64,000 nucleotides of DNA from JABFXX01 sp046160585 (GTDB lineage Bacteria > Myxococcota_A > Polyangia > Haliangiales > Haliangiaceae): positions 14,036 through 78,035 of the forward strand of contig JBJXGN010000171.1 in NCBI GenBank assembly GCA_046160585.1, read 5' to 3'. The notes beneath the pieces are model-generated. The model had not been told where the DNA came from, did not search any database, and saw only the letters and a list, made by a program, of their open reading frames with translations. Within the stretch, counting starts at the first letter, position 1. Each line of letters starts with the position of its first letter. The position numbers and the translations under genes are program-made. Positions 1 to 8,929 of this stretch are shown here, in pieces.

Positions 1-2
1 TC

Positions 3-500
3 CTCGAGATGATCGGCTCGCTCGCGTCGCGGTTCGACACACTCGTCGTCGATATCGCGGCCGGCATCGGCCAGATCCAGACGACGTTCGCGAGCGCGAC
101 GGCCGACACGCTCATCGTCGTGAACCCCGAGCCGCTGTCGATGGCCGACGCGTACGCGGCGCTCAAGGTGCTGTCGACGGAGCAGGGCGTGAAGCACGCC
201 TACATCGTTCCGAATCGCGTGATCAGCCGCGCGCAGGCCGACGAGGTCGTCGCGCGCCTGTCCGCACTCGTCCATCGCTTCCTCGATCTCGAGGTCACTG
301 CACTGCCGTACATCCCTGCCGATCCGTCGGTCAGCGAGAGCGCGCAGATCGGCGTCCCGCTCGCGATCAACAAACCCGACTCGCCCGCGGCGCGCGCGAT
401 CCGCCAGATCGTCCGCGTCCTCGGCGCGAAGGCCACGAACACGAACACGAACACAGAAACGTCTTGGTTTCGCACTGCGGCTTCCGGAGGTTCTCGATGA
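3..500 (+). CDS. flhG: FlhG (MinD-like flagellar number regulator), 3' part
   Basis: This is the C-terminal part of a MinD/ParA-family ATPase. The reading frame is open from the first base, so the P-loop end lies outside the window. The segment with LVVDIAAGIG matches the Walker B region of FlhG, and it is followed by the usual stretch about target proteins and nucleotide-dependent dimer contacts. FlhG limits flagellar number and placement together with FlhF. The stop overlaps the start of fliA (ATGA), the normal flhF-flhG-fliA order in polar flagellates. The last residues form a short Asn-Thr run encoded by a small tandem repeat near 435-455. A second, full-length FlhG-like gene lies at 15184-16173. 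Confidence 0.85.
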   Translation, partial: LEMIGSLASRFDTLVVDIAAGIGQIQTTFASATADTLIVVNPEPLSMADAYAALKVLSTEQGVKHAYIVPNRVISRAQADEVVARLSALVHRFLDLEVTALPYIPADPSVSESAQIGVPLAINKPDSPAARAIRQIVRVLGAKATNTNTNTETSWFRTAASGGSR

Positions 501-1213
501 AGGCGTACTCGGCGCAGCTCAAGCGCCCGAACAAGGAACGCGATGCTCTCATCGCATCACATCTCGAGGTCGCTCGACGCATCGCCTCGCGCATCGCACG
601 GCGGTGCCCGGCGTTCATCGCGCGCGAGGACCTACATGCGGCCGCGATGCTCGGACTCACCGAAGCGGCCGAGCGCTACGACTCGTCGCGCGAGGAGCCG
701 TTCCTCGGGTTCGCCGAGAAGCGCATCCGCGGCGCGATCCTCGACGAGCTTCGGCGCGGAGACATCCTGCCGCGCCGCACGCGTCAACTCGCCCGCAAGA
801 TCGGACACATGATCGCGCAGCTCGAGAAGGAGTACGGTCGCCCGCCGATCGACGAGGAAGTCGCCGAAGCGCTCGGCGTCTCTCTCGAGGAGTACAAGAA
901 CGAGCTCGAGCAACTCGTGCACGTCCAGGTCGGATCGCTCGATGCAGACAGGGACGGTATGGCGAATTCTGACGCTTCTCCCGAGACCCAGGCCTCCAAG
1001 CGAGAAGTCCTGCGTCAGGTTCGCGCGGCGCTCCCGCGCCTCGAAGCGCGCGATGTCCTCGTGCTGAGCCTCTACTACAACGAAGAGCTCACGTACCCGG
1101 AGATCGGCGAGGTCCTCAAGGTCACCACGTCGCGCGTGTGTCAGCTCCACGGCCGCGCGATCGCTCGGCTCCGCGCCGAGATCGAGCTCGCCGGCTCGAA
1201 GGAGGCCGCGTGA
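497..1213 (+). CDS. fliA: RNA polymerase sigma-28 factor FliA
   Basis: A 238-residue sigma-70-family factor of the FliA type. Region 2 is recognisable around EDLHAAAMLGLTEAAERYD and the FRIRGAILDELR-like block (here EKRIRGAILDELRRGD). Region 3 and a C-terminal region 4 helix-turn-helix (TYPEIGEVLKVTTSRVCQLH) follow. FliA transcribes late flagellar genes such as flagellin and is held inactive by FlgM (6040-6309). ATG 497 was chosen over an upstream in-frame GTG at 464 because GGAGG ends 6 nt before it and it overlaps the flhG stop. A diverged paralogue is encoded at 46332-47039, so the cell has at least two FliA-like factors. Confidence 0.93.
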   Translation: MKAYSAQLKRPNKERDALIASHLEVARRIASRIARRCPAFIAREDLHAAAMLGLTEAAERYDSSREEPFLGFAEKRIRGAILDELRRGDILPRRTRQLARKIGHMIAQLEKEYGRPPIDEEVAEALGVSLEEYKNELEQLVHVQVGSLDADRDGMANSDASPETQASKREVLRQVRAALPRLEARDVLVLSLYYNEELTYPEIGEVLKVTTSRVCQLHGRAIARLRAEIELAGSKEAA

Positions 1214-1923
1214 GCAGCGGCATCTACCTCGCGACGGCCGGCGCGGTCGCGCAGTCCAACGCGCTCGACGCGACGGCGAACAACATCGCGAACGCGACGA
1301 CGACGGGATTCCAGGCCGATCGCATCACGTTTCGCGAGACGATGACGAACGCGAAGTCGCCCGACAGCGTGCTCGTGTCGGCCGGCACGAAGCGCGTCGA
1401 CTCGCAGTACGGCGCGCTCGCGCAGACAGGAAACCCGCTCGACCTCGCGATCGAGGGCGACGGCATGTTCGCCGTCGACACACCGAACGGCGCTCGCTAC
1501 ACGCGCGCCGGCAACTTCCGCCTCGACGCCGAGGGCATGCTCGTCACAGTCGACGGATTCAAGGTCCTCGGTCAGGGCGGCCCGATCACGATTCCGCCCG
1601 ACACCAAGGTCATCGACGTCGGCGCCGACGGCAGCGTGAATGCCGACGGAGAGAACGTGGGCACGCTCGAGCTCGTGAACTTCAAGTACAGCCAGCTCAA
1701 GCGCGAAGGCGGCACGCTGTTCAGCGCGACGGGGCAGCCCGACGGCGACGCCGAGCCGCCGAGCATTCGCGCCGGCATGCTCGAGTCTTCCAACGTCAAC
1801 GTCGTGCGCGGCGTCGTCGATCTCGTGAAGGTGTCCCGCACCTACGAATCGCTGATGCGCGTGATCCAGGGCTATCACGATGTCGAGAGCCGCGCGGCGC
1901 GCGACCTCGGCGGACCCAAGTGA
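1210..1923 (+). CDS. flgF: Flagellar proximal rod protein FlgF
   Basis: A 237-residue flagellar rod/hook-family protein. It carries the N-terminal motif ANNIANATTTGFQ, the central NPLDLAIEGDGMF signature and the C-terminal SNVNVVRGVVDLVKVSRTYE segment that forms the coiled D0 domain. By position ahead of flgG it is the proximal rod protein FlgF, exported by the flagellar type III system. The start is GTG 1210, overlapping the fliA stop by four bases, with AAGGAGG at 1199-1205. Translation upstream to 1138 belongs to another frame of fliA and is not used. Confidence 0.92.
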   Translation: MSSGIYLATAGAVAQSNALDATANNIANATTTGFQADRITFRETMTNAKSPDSVLVSAGTKRVDSQYGALAQTGNPLDLAIEGDGMFAVDTPNGARYTRAGNFRLDAEGMLVTVDGFKVLGQGGPITIPPDTKVIDVGADGSVNADGENVGTLELVNFKYSQLKREGGTLFSATGQPDGDAEPPSIRAGMLESSNVNVVRGVVDLVKVSRTYESLMRVIQGYHDVESRAARDLGGPK

Positions 1924-1937
1924 AACAGGAGTAACCA

Positions 1938-2723
1938 ATGTTCCGATCACTCTCCACAGCAGCGACGGGCATGGAAGCCCAGCAAACGCGTCTCGACGTC
2001 ACCGCGCACAACATCGCGAACGTCTCTACGAACGGCTACAAGAAGGAGCGCGCCGAGTTCGCGGACCTCATGTACCAGACGGTCGTTGCCGCCGGAAGCT
2101 CGACGGGCAACGGCACCACGGCTCCTTCTCCGACGGAGATCGGCCTCGGAGTTCGCCTCGCCGCGACCTCGCGCGAGAACACGCAAGGCTCGCTCCACCA
2201 GACGGGCAATCCGCTCGACGTCGCGATCGAAGGCCAGGGCTACATCCCGGTGACGACACCGAACGGCGAGACCGCGTACACGCGCAACGGCGCGCTGCAC
2301 ATGACAGCCGAAGGCCGCCTGGTCAACGCCGAGGGCTACTCGATCGCGGGTGACATCACGATCCCGTCGGACGCGACGCAGGTGACCATCGGCGCCGACG
2401 GCACCGTCAGCGCGGTGATGCCGGGCGAGTCGCAGGCGGTCGAGCTCGGACAGATCCAGATCGCGACGTTCGCGAACCCCGGCGGCCTCGCGTCGCTCGG
2501 CGGTACGCTGCTTCGCGAGACCAACGCCTCGGGCTCCGCCGTCATCGGCGCGCCGGGCGAAGGTGCCGCGGGCACGATTCGCCAGGGCATGCTCGAGGTG
2601 TCCAACGTGAACGTCGTCGAGGAGATGATCGACCTCATCTCGGGACAGCGCGCGTACGAGATCAACTCGCGCGTGATCAAGGCGGCCGACGAGATGCTCG
2701 GCCAGACGGCGACGCTGCGATGA
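1938..2723 (+). CDS. flgG: Flagellar distal rod protein FlgG
   Basis: A 261-residue distal rod protein, the normal length for FlgG. It shows the hook-family N-terminus with AHNIANVSTNGYKKER, the NPLDVAIEGQGYI motif, and the C-terminal SNVNVVEEMIDLISGQRAYEINSRVIKAADEM block. The motif closely resembles FlgF but with the typical FlgG ending. FlgG polymerises into the distal rod crossing the P and L rings, whose genes follow directly. An AGGAG precedes the ATG. The stop overlaps the flgA start. Confidence 0.95.
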   Translation: MFRSLSTAATGMEAQQTRLDVTAHNIANVSTNGYKKERAEFADLMYQTVVAAGSSTGNGTTAPSPTEIGLGVRLAATSRENTQGSLHQTGNPLDVAIEGQGYIPVTTPNGETAYTRNGALHMTAEGRLVNAEGYSIAGDITIPSDATQVTIGADGTVSAVMPGESQAVELGQIQIATFANPGGLASLGGTLLRETNASGSAVIGAPGEGAAGTIRQGMLEVSNVNVVEEMIDLISGQRAYEINSRVIKAADEMLGQTATLR

Positions 2724-3427
2724 GGACGCTCGCGATCCTTGTCGTTCTCGCGACGCAGGTCGCGAACGCAGATCCGCCCGAAACGGAGCGGGCCGGATTC
2801 ACTCCGGCCCGCGGGGTCGAAGATGCAATGCGCGAGCAGATGCTCCCGTCGCTGCCCGCCAACACCGACATCGCGAAGGTCTACCTCCCGGCGAACCTCG
2901 CGAAGCTGGACGTCGACCCGGCCGCCGTGATCGTGGAGATGCCACGCGCGCTCGGAATCGGTCGCAAGAGCGTGAAGGTCACCGTGCGCGGACACCGCGC
3001 GGTGTTCGTGCCCGTTCTGATCGGCGAGCTCGCCGACGTCGCGATCGCCGAGAAGGCGCTCGCCATCGGCCAGGTCATCACCGCCGACGACGTGCGCATC
3101 GAGACGCGCGGCGTAGGTGGTGGCGCCAAGACGTATGCGAAAGGCACGGTCGTCGTCGGGAGCAGGGTCGCGAAGTCGATCAAGGCGGGCGCGCTCGTCG
3201 GCGAGAAGGACATCACGCTGCCACCGCCGCTCCCTCGTGGAACGCAGGTCGCGATCGTCATGCAGCGCGGCGCGGTCCGCGTGCGAGGCGAAGGGACGCT
3301 CGAGCTCGTCGCACGTCCAGGCGAGACCGCGACGGTGCGACTCGCACATAACACCCCGCTCCGCGGAAAGGTCGTCCGGGGCACGCTGGTTGCACCAGCC
3401 ACGGTTGTCCTCGGAAACGCGCCATGA
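2720..3427 (+). CDS. flgA: Flagellar P-ring assembly chaperone FlgA
   Basis: A 235-residue periplasmic protein. An N-terminal signal sequence (ILVVLATQVANA) is followed by a SAF domain (IGELADVAIAEKALAIGQVITADDV) and the C-terminal region found in FlgA. FlgA helps FlgI assemble into the P ring in the periplasm. The ATG overlaps the flgG stop, and the FlgA stop overlaps the flgH start, so translation is probably coupled through flgG-A-H-I. Confidence 0.88.
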   Translation: MRTLAILVVLATQVANADPPETERAGFTPARGVEDAMREQMLPSLPANTDIAKVYLPANLAKLDVDPAAVIVEMPRALGIGRKSVKVTVRGHRAVFVPVLIGELADVAIAEKALAIGQVITADDVRIETRGVGGGAKTYAKGTVVVGSRVAKSIKAGALVGEKDITLPPPLPRGTQVAIVMQRGAVRVRGEGTLELVARPGETATVRLAHNTPLRGKVVRGTLVAPATVVLGNAP

Positions 3428-4104
3428 AATCCATCACCAGCATTCTCGTCGTCACGCTCGCGATGGGCTGCACGTCGCACATCGCACCCTATAGGCCCAA
3501 GAAGCGGCACTTCGACGCTGGCGAGTTCGGCGAGCGAAACGTGGCTCAGAACGGCAGCTTGTATGCCGAAGGCCAGCCGGGCCTGTTCGAGGATCCGGTC
3601 GCCGGCCGCATCGGCGACATCCTCGTCGTGAAGATCGACGAGAAGGATCTCGCGTCCAACAACGCGGACACCAAGCTCGACAAATCTGACGACACCCAGT
3701 ACGGCATGCCGGCCGCGTTCGGCTTCATCGCGGCGCTGAAGGCGAAGTACCCGGACGTCGACCCCGCGAAGCTGTTCGCGACATCTTCGAGCCAGAAGTT
3801 CTCGGGGCAGGGCTCGACCTCGCGGTCGGGTCAAGTCAGCGCGACGCTGCCGGTTCGCGTCCGCCAGATCCTGCCGAGCGGTGACCTCTTCATCGAGGGC
3901 ACGAAGGTCGTGATGGTCGGCGCCGAGGAGAAGCACATCTACCTCTCGGGCATCGTCCGCAAGATCGACATCAACGAAGACAACACGGTCTCGTCGTCGC
4001 GCATCGCGGACGCCGAGATCGAATACACGGGTCGTGGAGACATCAACGACACGCAACGCCGCGGCTGGGCAAGCCGCGCCCTTTCGAAGATCTGGCCCTT
4101 CTGA
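3424..4104 (+). CDS. flgH: Flagellar L-ring lipoprotein FlgH
   Basis: A 226-residue outer-membrane L-ring protein. The N-terminus ends in a lipobox (LAMGC, Cys16). The FlgH-typical segment GSLYAEGQPGLFEDPVAGRIGDILVVKIDE is followed by the SGQGSTSRSG-like region and the C-terminal LPSGDLFIEGTKVV and LSGIVRKIDI blocks. The L ring forms the bushing around the rod in the outer membrane, so the cell is diderm. The stop overlaps the flgI ATG. Confidence 0.94.
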   Translation: MKSITSILVVTLAMGCTSHIAPYRPKKRHFDAGEFGERNVAQNGSLYAEGQPGLFEDPVAGRIGDILVVKIDEKDLASNNADTKLDKSDDTQYGMPAAFGFIAALKAKYPDVDPAKLFATSSSQKFSGQGSTSRSGQVSATLPVRVRQILPSGDLFIEGTKVVMVGAEEKHIYLSGIVRKIDINEDNTVSSSRIADAEIEYTGRGDINDTQRRGWASRALSKIWPF

Positions 4105-5216
4105 TGCGCGGACCATTCCCCATCTCGGTCGCCATCTCGATCGCAATCGCGTTGGTCGCCGCCTTTGCGAAGGACGCCGCTGCGGATCGCATCAAGGACC
4201 TCGCCACCATCGGCGGTGTTCGCGAGAACCACCTGACCGGCTTCGGCCTCGTCGTCGGTCTCGACGGCACCGGCGACGACACGCGCTCGCCGATGGTGAA
4301 GTCGGGCATGACGAAGATGCTGAAGAAGCTCGGCGTCACGATCGATCCGAAGGACCTCAAGTCCAAGAACGTCGCGGCCGTGATGATCACGGCGGAGCTG
4401 CCTCCGTTCGCGAAGCCAGGCATGGCGCTCGACATCCACGTCTCGTCGATCGGCAACGCGAAGAGCCTCTCGGGCGGCATGCTACTCGCCGCGCCGCTCA
4501 AGGGCGCCGACTCGCGCACCTACGCCATCGCACAGGGCTCGATGTCCACCGGGGGTTTCGTTGCGAGCGGTGACACCGGCTCGACGACGAAGAAGAACCA
4601 CACGCTCGTCGGCACCGTGCCGCGCGGGGCGATCGTCGAGCAGGGCGCACCGACTCAGCTGCCGACGAAGCAGATCGCACTCGTCTTGAAGGAGCCGGAC
4701 TTCACGACGGCGACGCGCATGCGCGACGCGATCATCGCGGTGCTCGGCCCGAACAGCGCGCGCCTCGGCGACGGCGCGGTCGTCGTGGTCCCGATCCCCA
4801 AGGAAGCCGAGGCGCAGGTCGGCGAGTTGATCACGAAGCTCGAGGCGATCGAGGTCGATCCCGACGTGAGGGCGAAGATCATCATCGACGAGCGCACCGG
4901 CACCATCGTCATCGGTGAGACGGTCACGCTGCGCACCGCGGCGATCACGTACGGCGGGCTCACCGTCGAGATCGGCGAGACGCCGACGGTGTCTCAACCC
5001 GGCGAGTTCGCGAGTGGCGACACCGAGGTCGTCAATCGCTCGGACATCAAGGTCAAGGAAGGCGAGAACGCCCTGCGCGTCGTCGCCAAGTCGGCCACCG
5101 TCGGCGACGTAGTCGCCGCGCTCAACGCACTCGGGGCGAGTCCGCGCGACCTCGTCGCGATCCTTCGCGCACTCAAGGCATCCGGCGCGTTGCGCGCTGA
5201 CCTGGAGACAATGTGA
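4104..5216 (+). CDS. flgI: Flagellar P-ring protein FlgI
   Basis: A 370-residue P-ring protein of normal length. It has an N-terminal signal peptide ending near AAADR, then IKDLATIGGVRENHLTGFGLVVGLDGTGDD, which is strongly diagnostic of FlgI. The C-terminal half ends in GASPRDLVAILRALKASGALRADLE, also typical. It forms the periplasmic ring around the rod at the peptidoglycan layer with help from FlgA. The stop overlaps the GTG of the flgJ-like gene. Confidence 0.95.
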   Translation: MRGPFPISVAISIAIALVAAFAKDAAADRIKDLATIGGVRENHLTGFGLVVGLDGTGDDTRSPMVKSGMTKMLKKLGVTIDPKDLKSKNVAAVMITAELPPFAKPGMALDIHVSSIGNAKSLSGGMLLAAPLKGADSRTYAIAQGSMSTGGFVASGDTGSTTKKNHTLVGTVPRGAIVEQGAPTQLPTKQIALVLKEPDFTTATRMRDAIIAVLGPNSARLGDGAVVVVPIPKEAEAQVGELITKLEAIEVDPDVRAKIIIDERTGTIVIGETVTLRTAAITYGGLTVEIGETPTVSQPGEFASGDTEVVNRSDIKVKEGENALRVVAKSATVGDVVAALNALGASPRDLVAILRALKASGALRADLETM

Positions 5217-6025
5217 CCACGCTCTCCGCCATGAGCTCCGCCACCGGAGCCGTGAAGCCACAGGCTCCGTCGCAAGAGGAGCAGGCGAAGACCGCGGCCA
5301 AGCAGCTCGAGGCGTTCTTCCTGCGCCAGCTGCTTGCCGAGGCGCGCCCGCAGGGCGGTGGCATCGACGGCGGCTTCGCAGGCGACACGTTCAAGCAGAT
5401 GCTCGACGAGGCGCTCGCCGACAGGATGTCCAACGCGGGTGGCTTCGGCATGGCGTCGATGTTCCAGGCGCAGCTCGACGGCAGCGCTTCACAGATCACG
5501 CAACACGCGCACGGGCCGATGGGAGAAGTCCTCGCGCCCGGGTTGCACGGACCGCGTCCGTTCGCGTCGATCCCCGATCCCACAAACCTCGGCCCCGAGC
5601 TGAACGGCGCACCGCGCTTCGCGATGCCCGTCTCGGGTCGCGCGACGAGCGGCTACGGCGAGCGCATCGATCCGATCCGTCGTACGCACTCCATGCACAA
5701 CGGCTTCGACTTCGCCGCGAAGACCGGCACGCAGGTCGGTGCCGCGAGCGGTGGCGAGGTCACACACGCGGGTCCTGCCGGCACGTACGGCAACCTTGTC
5801 GTCGTGCGCCACGAAGACGGCTTCGAAACTCGGTACGCACACCTCAGCGAGGTCCACGTGAAGAAGGGAGACCGTGTCGAGACCGGCGCTGACATCGGCG
5901 CCGTGGGCTCCACGGGACACTCGACGGGCCCCCACCTGCACTTCGAAATCCGCAAGGAAGGCAAGGCGTTGGACCCCCGGCCGTATTTGCCTCTACATCA
6001 TCCTGAAAACCGGGCGACCCGCTAA
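5213..6025 (+). CDS. flgJ: FlgJ-like rod-binding protein fused to an M23 metallopeptidase
   Basis: A 270-residue two-domain protein. Residues about 22-90 match the FlgJ rod-binding (rod cap) domain: AAKQLEAFFLRQLLAEAR, then GDTFKQMLDEALADRM. After a linker, residues about 135-260 form an M23 (LytM) zinc peptidase with likely metal ligands H162 and D166 (HNGFD) and H243, and catalytic H210 (YAHLS). The HLHFE motif is intact. Enterobacterial FlgJ instead carries a glucosaminidase here. The protein probably cuts peptide cross-links so the rod can pass through peptidoglycan. The start is GTG 5213, overlapping the flgI stop, with GGAG just upstream. Confidence 0.88.
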   Translation: MTTLSAMSSATGAVKPQAPSQEEQAKTAAKQLEAFFLRQLLAEARPQGGGIDGGFAGDTFKQMLDEALADRMSNAGGFGMASMFQAQLDGSASQITQHAHGPMGEVLAPGLHGPRPFASIPDPTNLGPELNGAPRFAMPVSGRATSGYGERIDPIRRTHSMHNGFDFAAKTGTQVGAASGGEVTHAGPAGTYGNLVVVRHEDGFETRYAHLSEVHVKKGDRVETGADIGAVGSTGHSTGPHLHFEIRKEGKALDPRPYLPLHHPENRATR

Positions 6026-6039
6026 TCCAGAGATACACC

Positions 6040-6309
6040 ATGCGGATCGACCCGAAGCACACTGTTGTACCACCCGTCGTCGCGAAGACTGCTCGCGATG
6101 CCGACGTTCCAAAGCCGCCCGAGGACCGGAGCACCGCCACGGTCGTCGAGCTGTCCAGCGCTGCGTCGATGGCGACCAAAGGCTCCGAGGCTGCCGAGAA
6201 AGTCGCGCATGTTCGCGAGCTCATCGCGAAAGGCGAATACAAGGTCGACCTCGACATGCTCGCCGCGCGCATCTGCGAGGACGAAATCCTCGGGCGAGGC
6301 GACTCGTGA
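6040..6309 (+). CDS. flgM: Anti-sigma-28 factor FlgM
   Basis: An 89-residue protein with the disordered N-terminus and the C-terminal sigma-binding region of FlgM. The segment VAHVRELIAKGEYKVDLDML followed by AARICEDE is the characteristic motif. It binds FliA until the hook is complete and is then exported. Its position just before flgN-flgK is standard. There are two FliA paralogues in the window (497-1213 and 46332-47039), and which of them it controls cannot be told from sequence. Confidence 0.85.
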   Translation: MRIDPKHTVVPPVVAKTARDADVPKPPEDRSTATVVELSSAASMATKGSEAAEKVAHVRELIAKGEYKVDLDMLAARICEDEILGRGDS

Positions 6310-6665
6310 GCTCGAGCGCGACGCTCGACGACCTGCGCGCGACGGCTGAAGAGCTGCGCGTAGTGTTCGCCGACGAACGTCGCGCGATCTGCACGCTCGA
6401 TCACGCGAAGCTCGAGGAGCTCGCGTCTGCGAAGGTGCGCCTGGCGCAACGCCTCGACAAGCTGCGCAGCTCGCTCGACACGAGCGATCCGCTCGTTCGC
6501 GATCTGTTCATCGCGATCCGCGCCGAAGCACAGGCGACCGCGTTGCTCGCAAGCGCCGCGACGCAGGCGGTGCGTAGCATCCTCGGATACAAGCCCGCGA
6601 ACGCGTACGACCGTCGCGCTCGCCAACAAACCTCCACACCCGGACGGGTGCTCGCCACGTACTGA
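6306..6665 (+). CDS. flgN: FlgN-like export chaperone for FlgK/FlgL
   Basis: A 119-residue, largely helical, charged protein. The best start is GTG 6306, which overlaps the flgM stop by four bases. The longer frame upstream runs through flgJ and flgM in another phase. The sequence has heptad-like Leu/Ala spacing around ELASAKVRLAQRLDKLRSS and ends in a basic tail. Its size and its place between flgM and flgK are those of FlgN, the cytosolic chaperone for hook-associated proteins. The assignment rests more on position and helix pattern than on a strong motif. Confidence 0.72.
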   Translation: MSSSATLDDLRATAEELRVVFADERRAICTLDHAKLEELASAKVRLAQRLDKLRSSLDTSDPLVRDLFIAIRAEAQATALLASAATQAVRSILGYKPANAYDRRARQQTSTPGRVLATY

Positions 6666-6667
6666 TC

Positions 6668-8029
6668 ATGTCGGACCTGTTCTCGCTCCTCTCTCTCGGT
6701 TCTGCCGGCATCGCCGCACAGAACACAGGCATTTCTGTTGCGAGCAACAACGTTGCGAACGCGAACACAGAAGGCTACTCGCGCCAGCGCGTCGATCTCG
6801 AAGCGCTGCGTGGTTCACCGCTCGTCGGTGGCGTTCGTTCGGGATCCCCGGATCGCCTCGCTGATTCTCTCCTCGGCGGACGCATCCGCCTCGCATCGAG
6901 CTCGCTCGCGATGTCGCAAACGTCGGCGATGGCGACAGGCGATCTCGAGAGCCGCATCAACACCGGAACCTCGCTCGGTCAGGATCTCGCCGAGATGTTC
7001 GCGAGCTTCGGCCAGGCGGCGGCGACGCCGACCGATCCGATCTCCCGCACCGCCGTCGTCGAGTCGATGCAACAACTCGTGGAGGGCATTCGCCGCCGCG
7101 CGGCCGAGCTCGCGCAGATGCGGGAAGAGTTCAACCAGAGCATTCGCGAAAAGCTCGAGAAGGCGACCGAGCTTGCCGAACGCCTCGCTCACGGCAACCT
7201 CGCCGTCGCCAAGACAAACGATCCGGCCATGAAGGATCAGCGCGACCTCGTCGCGAAGCAGCTCTCGGAGCTCGTCGGTGGCACAGCGCGCATCGACGCC
7301 GATGGCCAGATGCGCTTCGTCCTCGAAGGCGGAGCGGTCCTCGTCGACGGTAAACGCGCGGCGAAGCTCGAAGCCGGTACTGATCCGGTGACTGGCGACA
7401 CGACGATCGCCGTCGTCGATGGAACATCGAAGCGCGATGTCAGTACGTCGATCACCGGTGGCTCGACGGGCGCGCTGATCGGCGTTCGCGATGGCGCGCT
7501 GACGCAGGCGCAGACCGATCTCGATCAGTTCGCATTCGACCTCGCGACGACGTCGAACGCCACGCATCGTGCGTACGCGGGTCTGGATGGCGTTAGCGGT
7601 CGCACCGTGTTCACGCAGCCGACGGGCGTGGCGGGCGCGGCAGCGGCGTTCGAGGTGGATCCCGGCATCGAAGCGGACCCGTCGACCCTCGCCTTCGCCG
7701 TTATCGGCGCGGGGCAAGGCTCGAACGCCGGTGCGCTCGAGTTGTTCGGGAATGCGACGAAGAAGCTCGCCACGGGCGGCAAGACACTCGGTGAGGCGGC
7801 GCTCGACTTCACGAGCCGCGTCGGACGCGCGGCCGCGCACGCAAACGCGGACGTGACGCGTGACGAGCTCGTGTCCGAGCACCTCGCAACGCTGCAGGAC
7901 TCGCTATCCGGCGTCGATCTCCAAGAGGAAATGACGAACCTGTCTCGCTTCGAGCACGCCTCGTCCGCGATGACGAAGTTCGTTACCACAATCGACTCGC
8001 TCCTCGGCGACCTCATCGATCGCCTGTAG
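6668..8029 (+). CDS. flgK: Flagellar hook-associated protein 1 (FlgK)
   Basis: A 453-residue hook-filament junction protein. The N-terminus contains SNNVANANTEGYSRQRVDLE, the FlgK version of the axial-protein motif. The C-terminus (LQEEMTNLSRFEHASSAMTKFVTTIDSLLGDLI) is the paired D0 helix. The middle domain is reduced compared with enteric FlgK (about 550 residues). It is exported with its chaperone FlgN and sits between the hook and FlgL. The ATG comes two bases after the flgN stop. Confidence 0.93.
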   Translation: MSDLFSLLSLGSAGIAAQNTGISVASNNVANANTEGYSRQRVDLEALRGSPLVGGVRSGSPDRLADSLLGGRIRLASSSLAMSQTSAMATGDLESRINTGTSLGQDLAEMFASFGQAAATPTDPISRTAVVESMQQLVEGIRRRAAELAQMREEFNQSIREKLEKATELAERLAHGNLAVAKTNDPAMKDQRDLVAKQLSELVGGTARIDADGQMRFVLEGGAVLVDGKRAAKLEAGTDPVTGDTTIAVVDGTSKRDVSTSITGGSTGALIGVRDGALTQAQTDLDQFAFDLATTSNATHRAYAGLDGVSGRTVFTQPTGVAGAAAAFEVDPGIEADPSTLAFAVIGAGQGSNAGALELFGNATKKLATGGKTLGEAALDFTSRVGRAAAHANADVTRDELVSEHLATLQDSLSGVDLQEEMTNLSRFEHASSAMTKFVTTIDSLLGDLIDRL

Positions 8030-8045
8030 GCGACACCAAGGCTTC

Positions 8046-8921
8046 ATGCGCATCACCGGTAACCGAATGATCGACGTGGCCAAGGCCGCAGACGCCGCGA
8101 ATCAGTCAAGGGTCGCGAAGTTTGCCGCCGAAGCATCGAGCGGGCTGCGCGTCACCAAGCCGAGCGACGACCCGGAGGCATGGGCCGCGTCGCAACGTGC
8201 GTCGATGAAGCAGACGCTTGCCGGTGGCTCGGTCGCCGCGCTCGAAGTCGGACGCGAGCGTCTCGCGCTCACGGATCACGCACTCGGCGGCATCGGGGAC
8301 GCCCTGTCCTCGATGCGCGTTCTCGCGCTACAGGGCGCGAACGCGTCCTACGGCGCCGCCGACCGCGCGCAGCTCGGAGCGCAGGTGCGCACGCTGTTCG
8401 CGACGGCGATCGCGGCCGCGAACACCCAGACCGTCGACGGCGAGTACATCCTCGCGGGTTCCGTCTCGACGAGCGCGCCGTTCTCGGCGACCGGTACGTA
8501 CACCGGTGATAGCTCGGTCCGCGATCTTCCGATCTCCGACGATGCGATCGTAGGCTCGTCGATCACCGGGGCGTCGCTCACCGCGTCGGCAGGCGTCGAC
8601 GTGTTGCCGCTGTTCGACCGCGTCGCGAGCGCACTCGAGGCGAACGACCTCGCCGGACTGCAGTCGCTCCTCCCCGAGCTCGAGAGCGCGACCAAGCAAG
8701 TCGGTCTCGCGCGTACGCAGACCGGCGGCACGATGAACGCTGTCGACTCCGCGCTCTCGGCGCACGCCGATCTGAGCACGCACCTCTCGACCGAAGTCGC
8801 TCGTGCGGTCGAGGCCGATATCGTCACGTCGGCATCGAATCTCGCGAAGGCGACACATGCTCTCGAAGCGTCGCGCGCGATCACGTCGCACATCGTCGCT
8901 GTCGTCGATCCGTCGAAGTAA
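8046..8921 (+). CDS. flgL: Flagellar hook-associated protein 3 (FlgL)
   Basis: A 291-residue junction protein related to flagellin. The N-terminus ASSGLRVTKPSDDPEAWAAS is the FlgL/flagellin D0-D1 signature. The C-terminal helix has the usual shape (ADIVTSASNLAKATHALEASRAI). It lies between flgK and flagellin, which is the expected order for FlgL. An inverted repeat and a sigma-28-like promoter follow the stop. Confidence 0.9.
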   Translation: MRITGNRMIDVAKAADAANQSRVAKFAAEASSGLRVTKPSDDPEAWAASQRASMKQTLAGGSVAALEVGRERLALTDHALGGIGDALSSMRVLALQGANASYGAADRAQLGAQVRTLFATAIAAANTQTVDGEYILAGSVSTSAPFSATGTYTGDSSVRDLPISDDAIVGSSITGASLTASAGVDVLPLFDRVASALEANDLAGLQSLLPELESATKQVGLARTQTGGTMNAVDSALSAHADLSTHLSTEVARAVEADIVTSASNLAKATHALEASRAITSHIVAVVDPSK

Positions 8922-8929
8922 CCACATCA

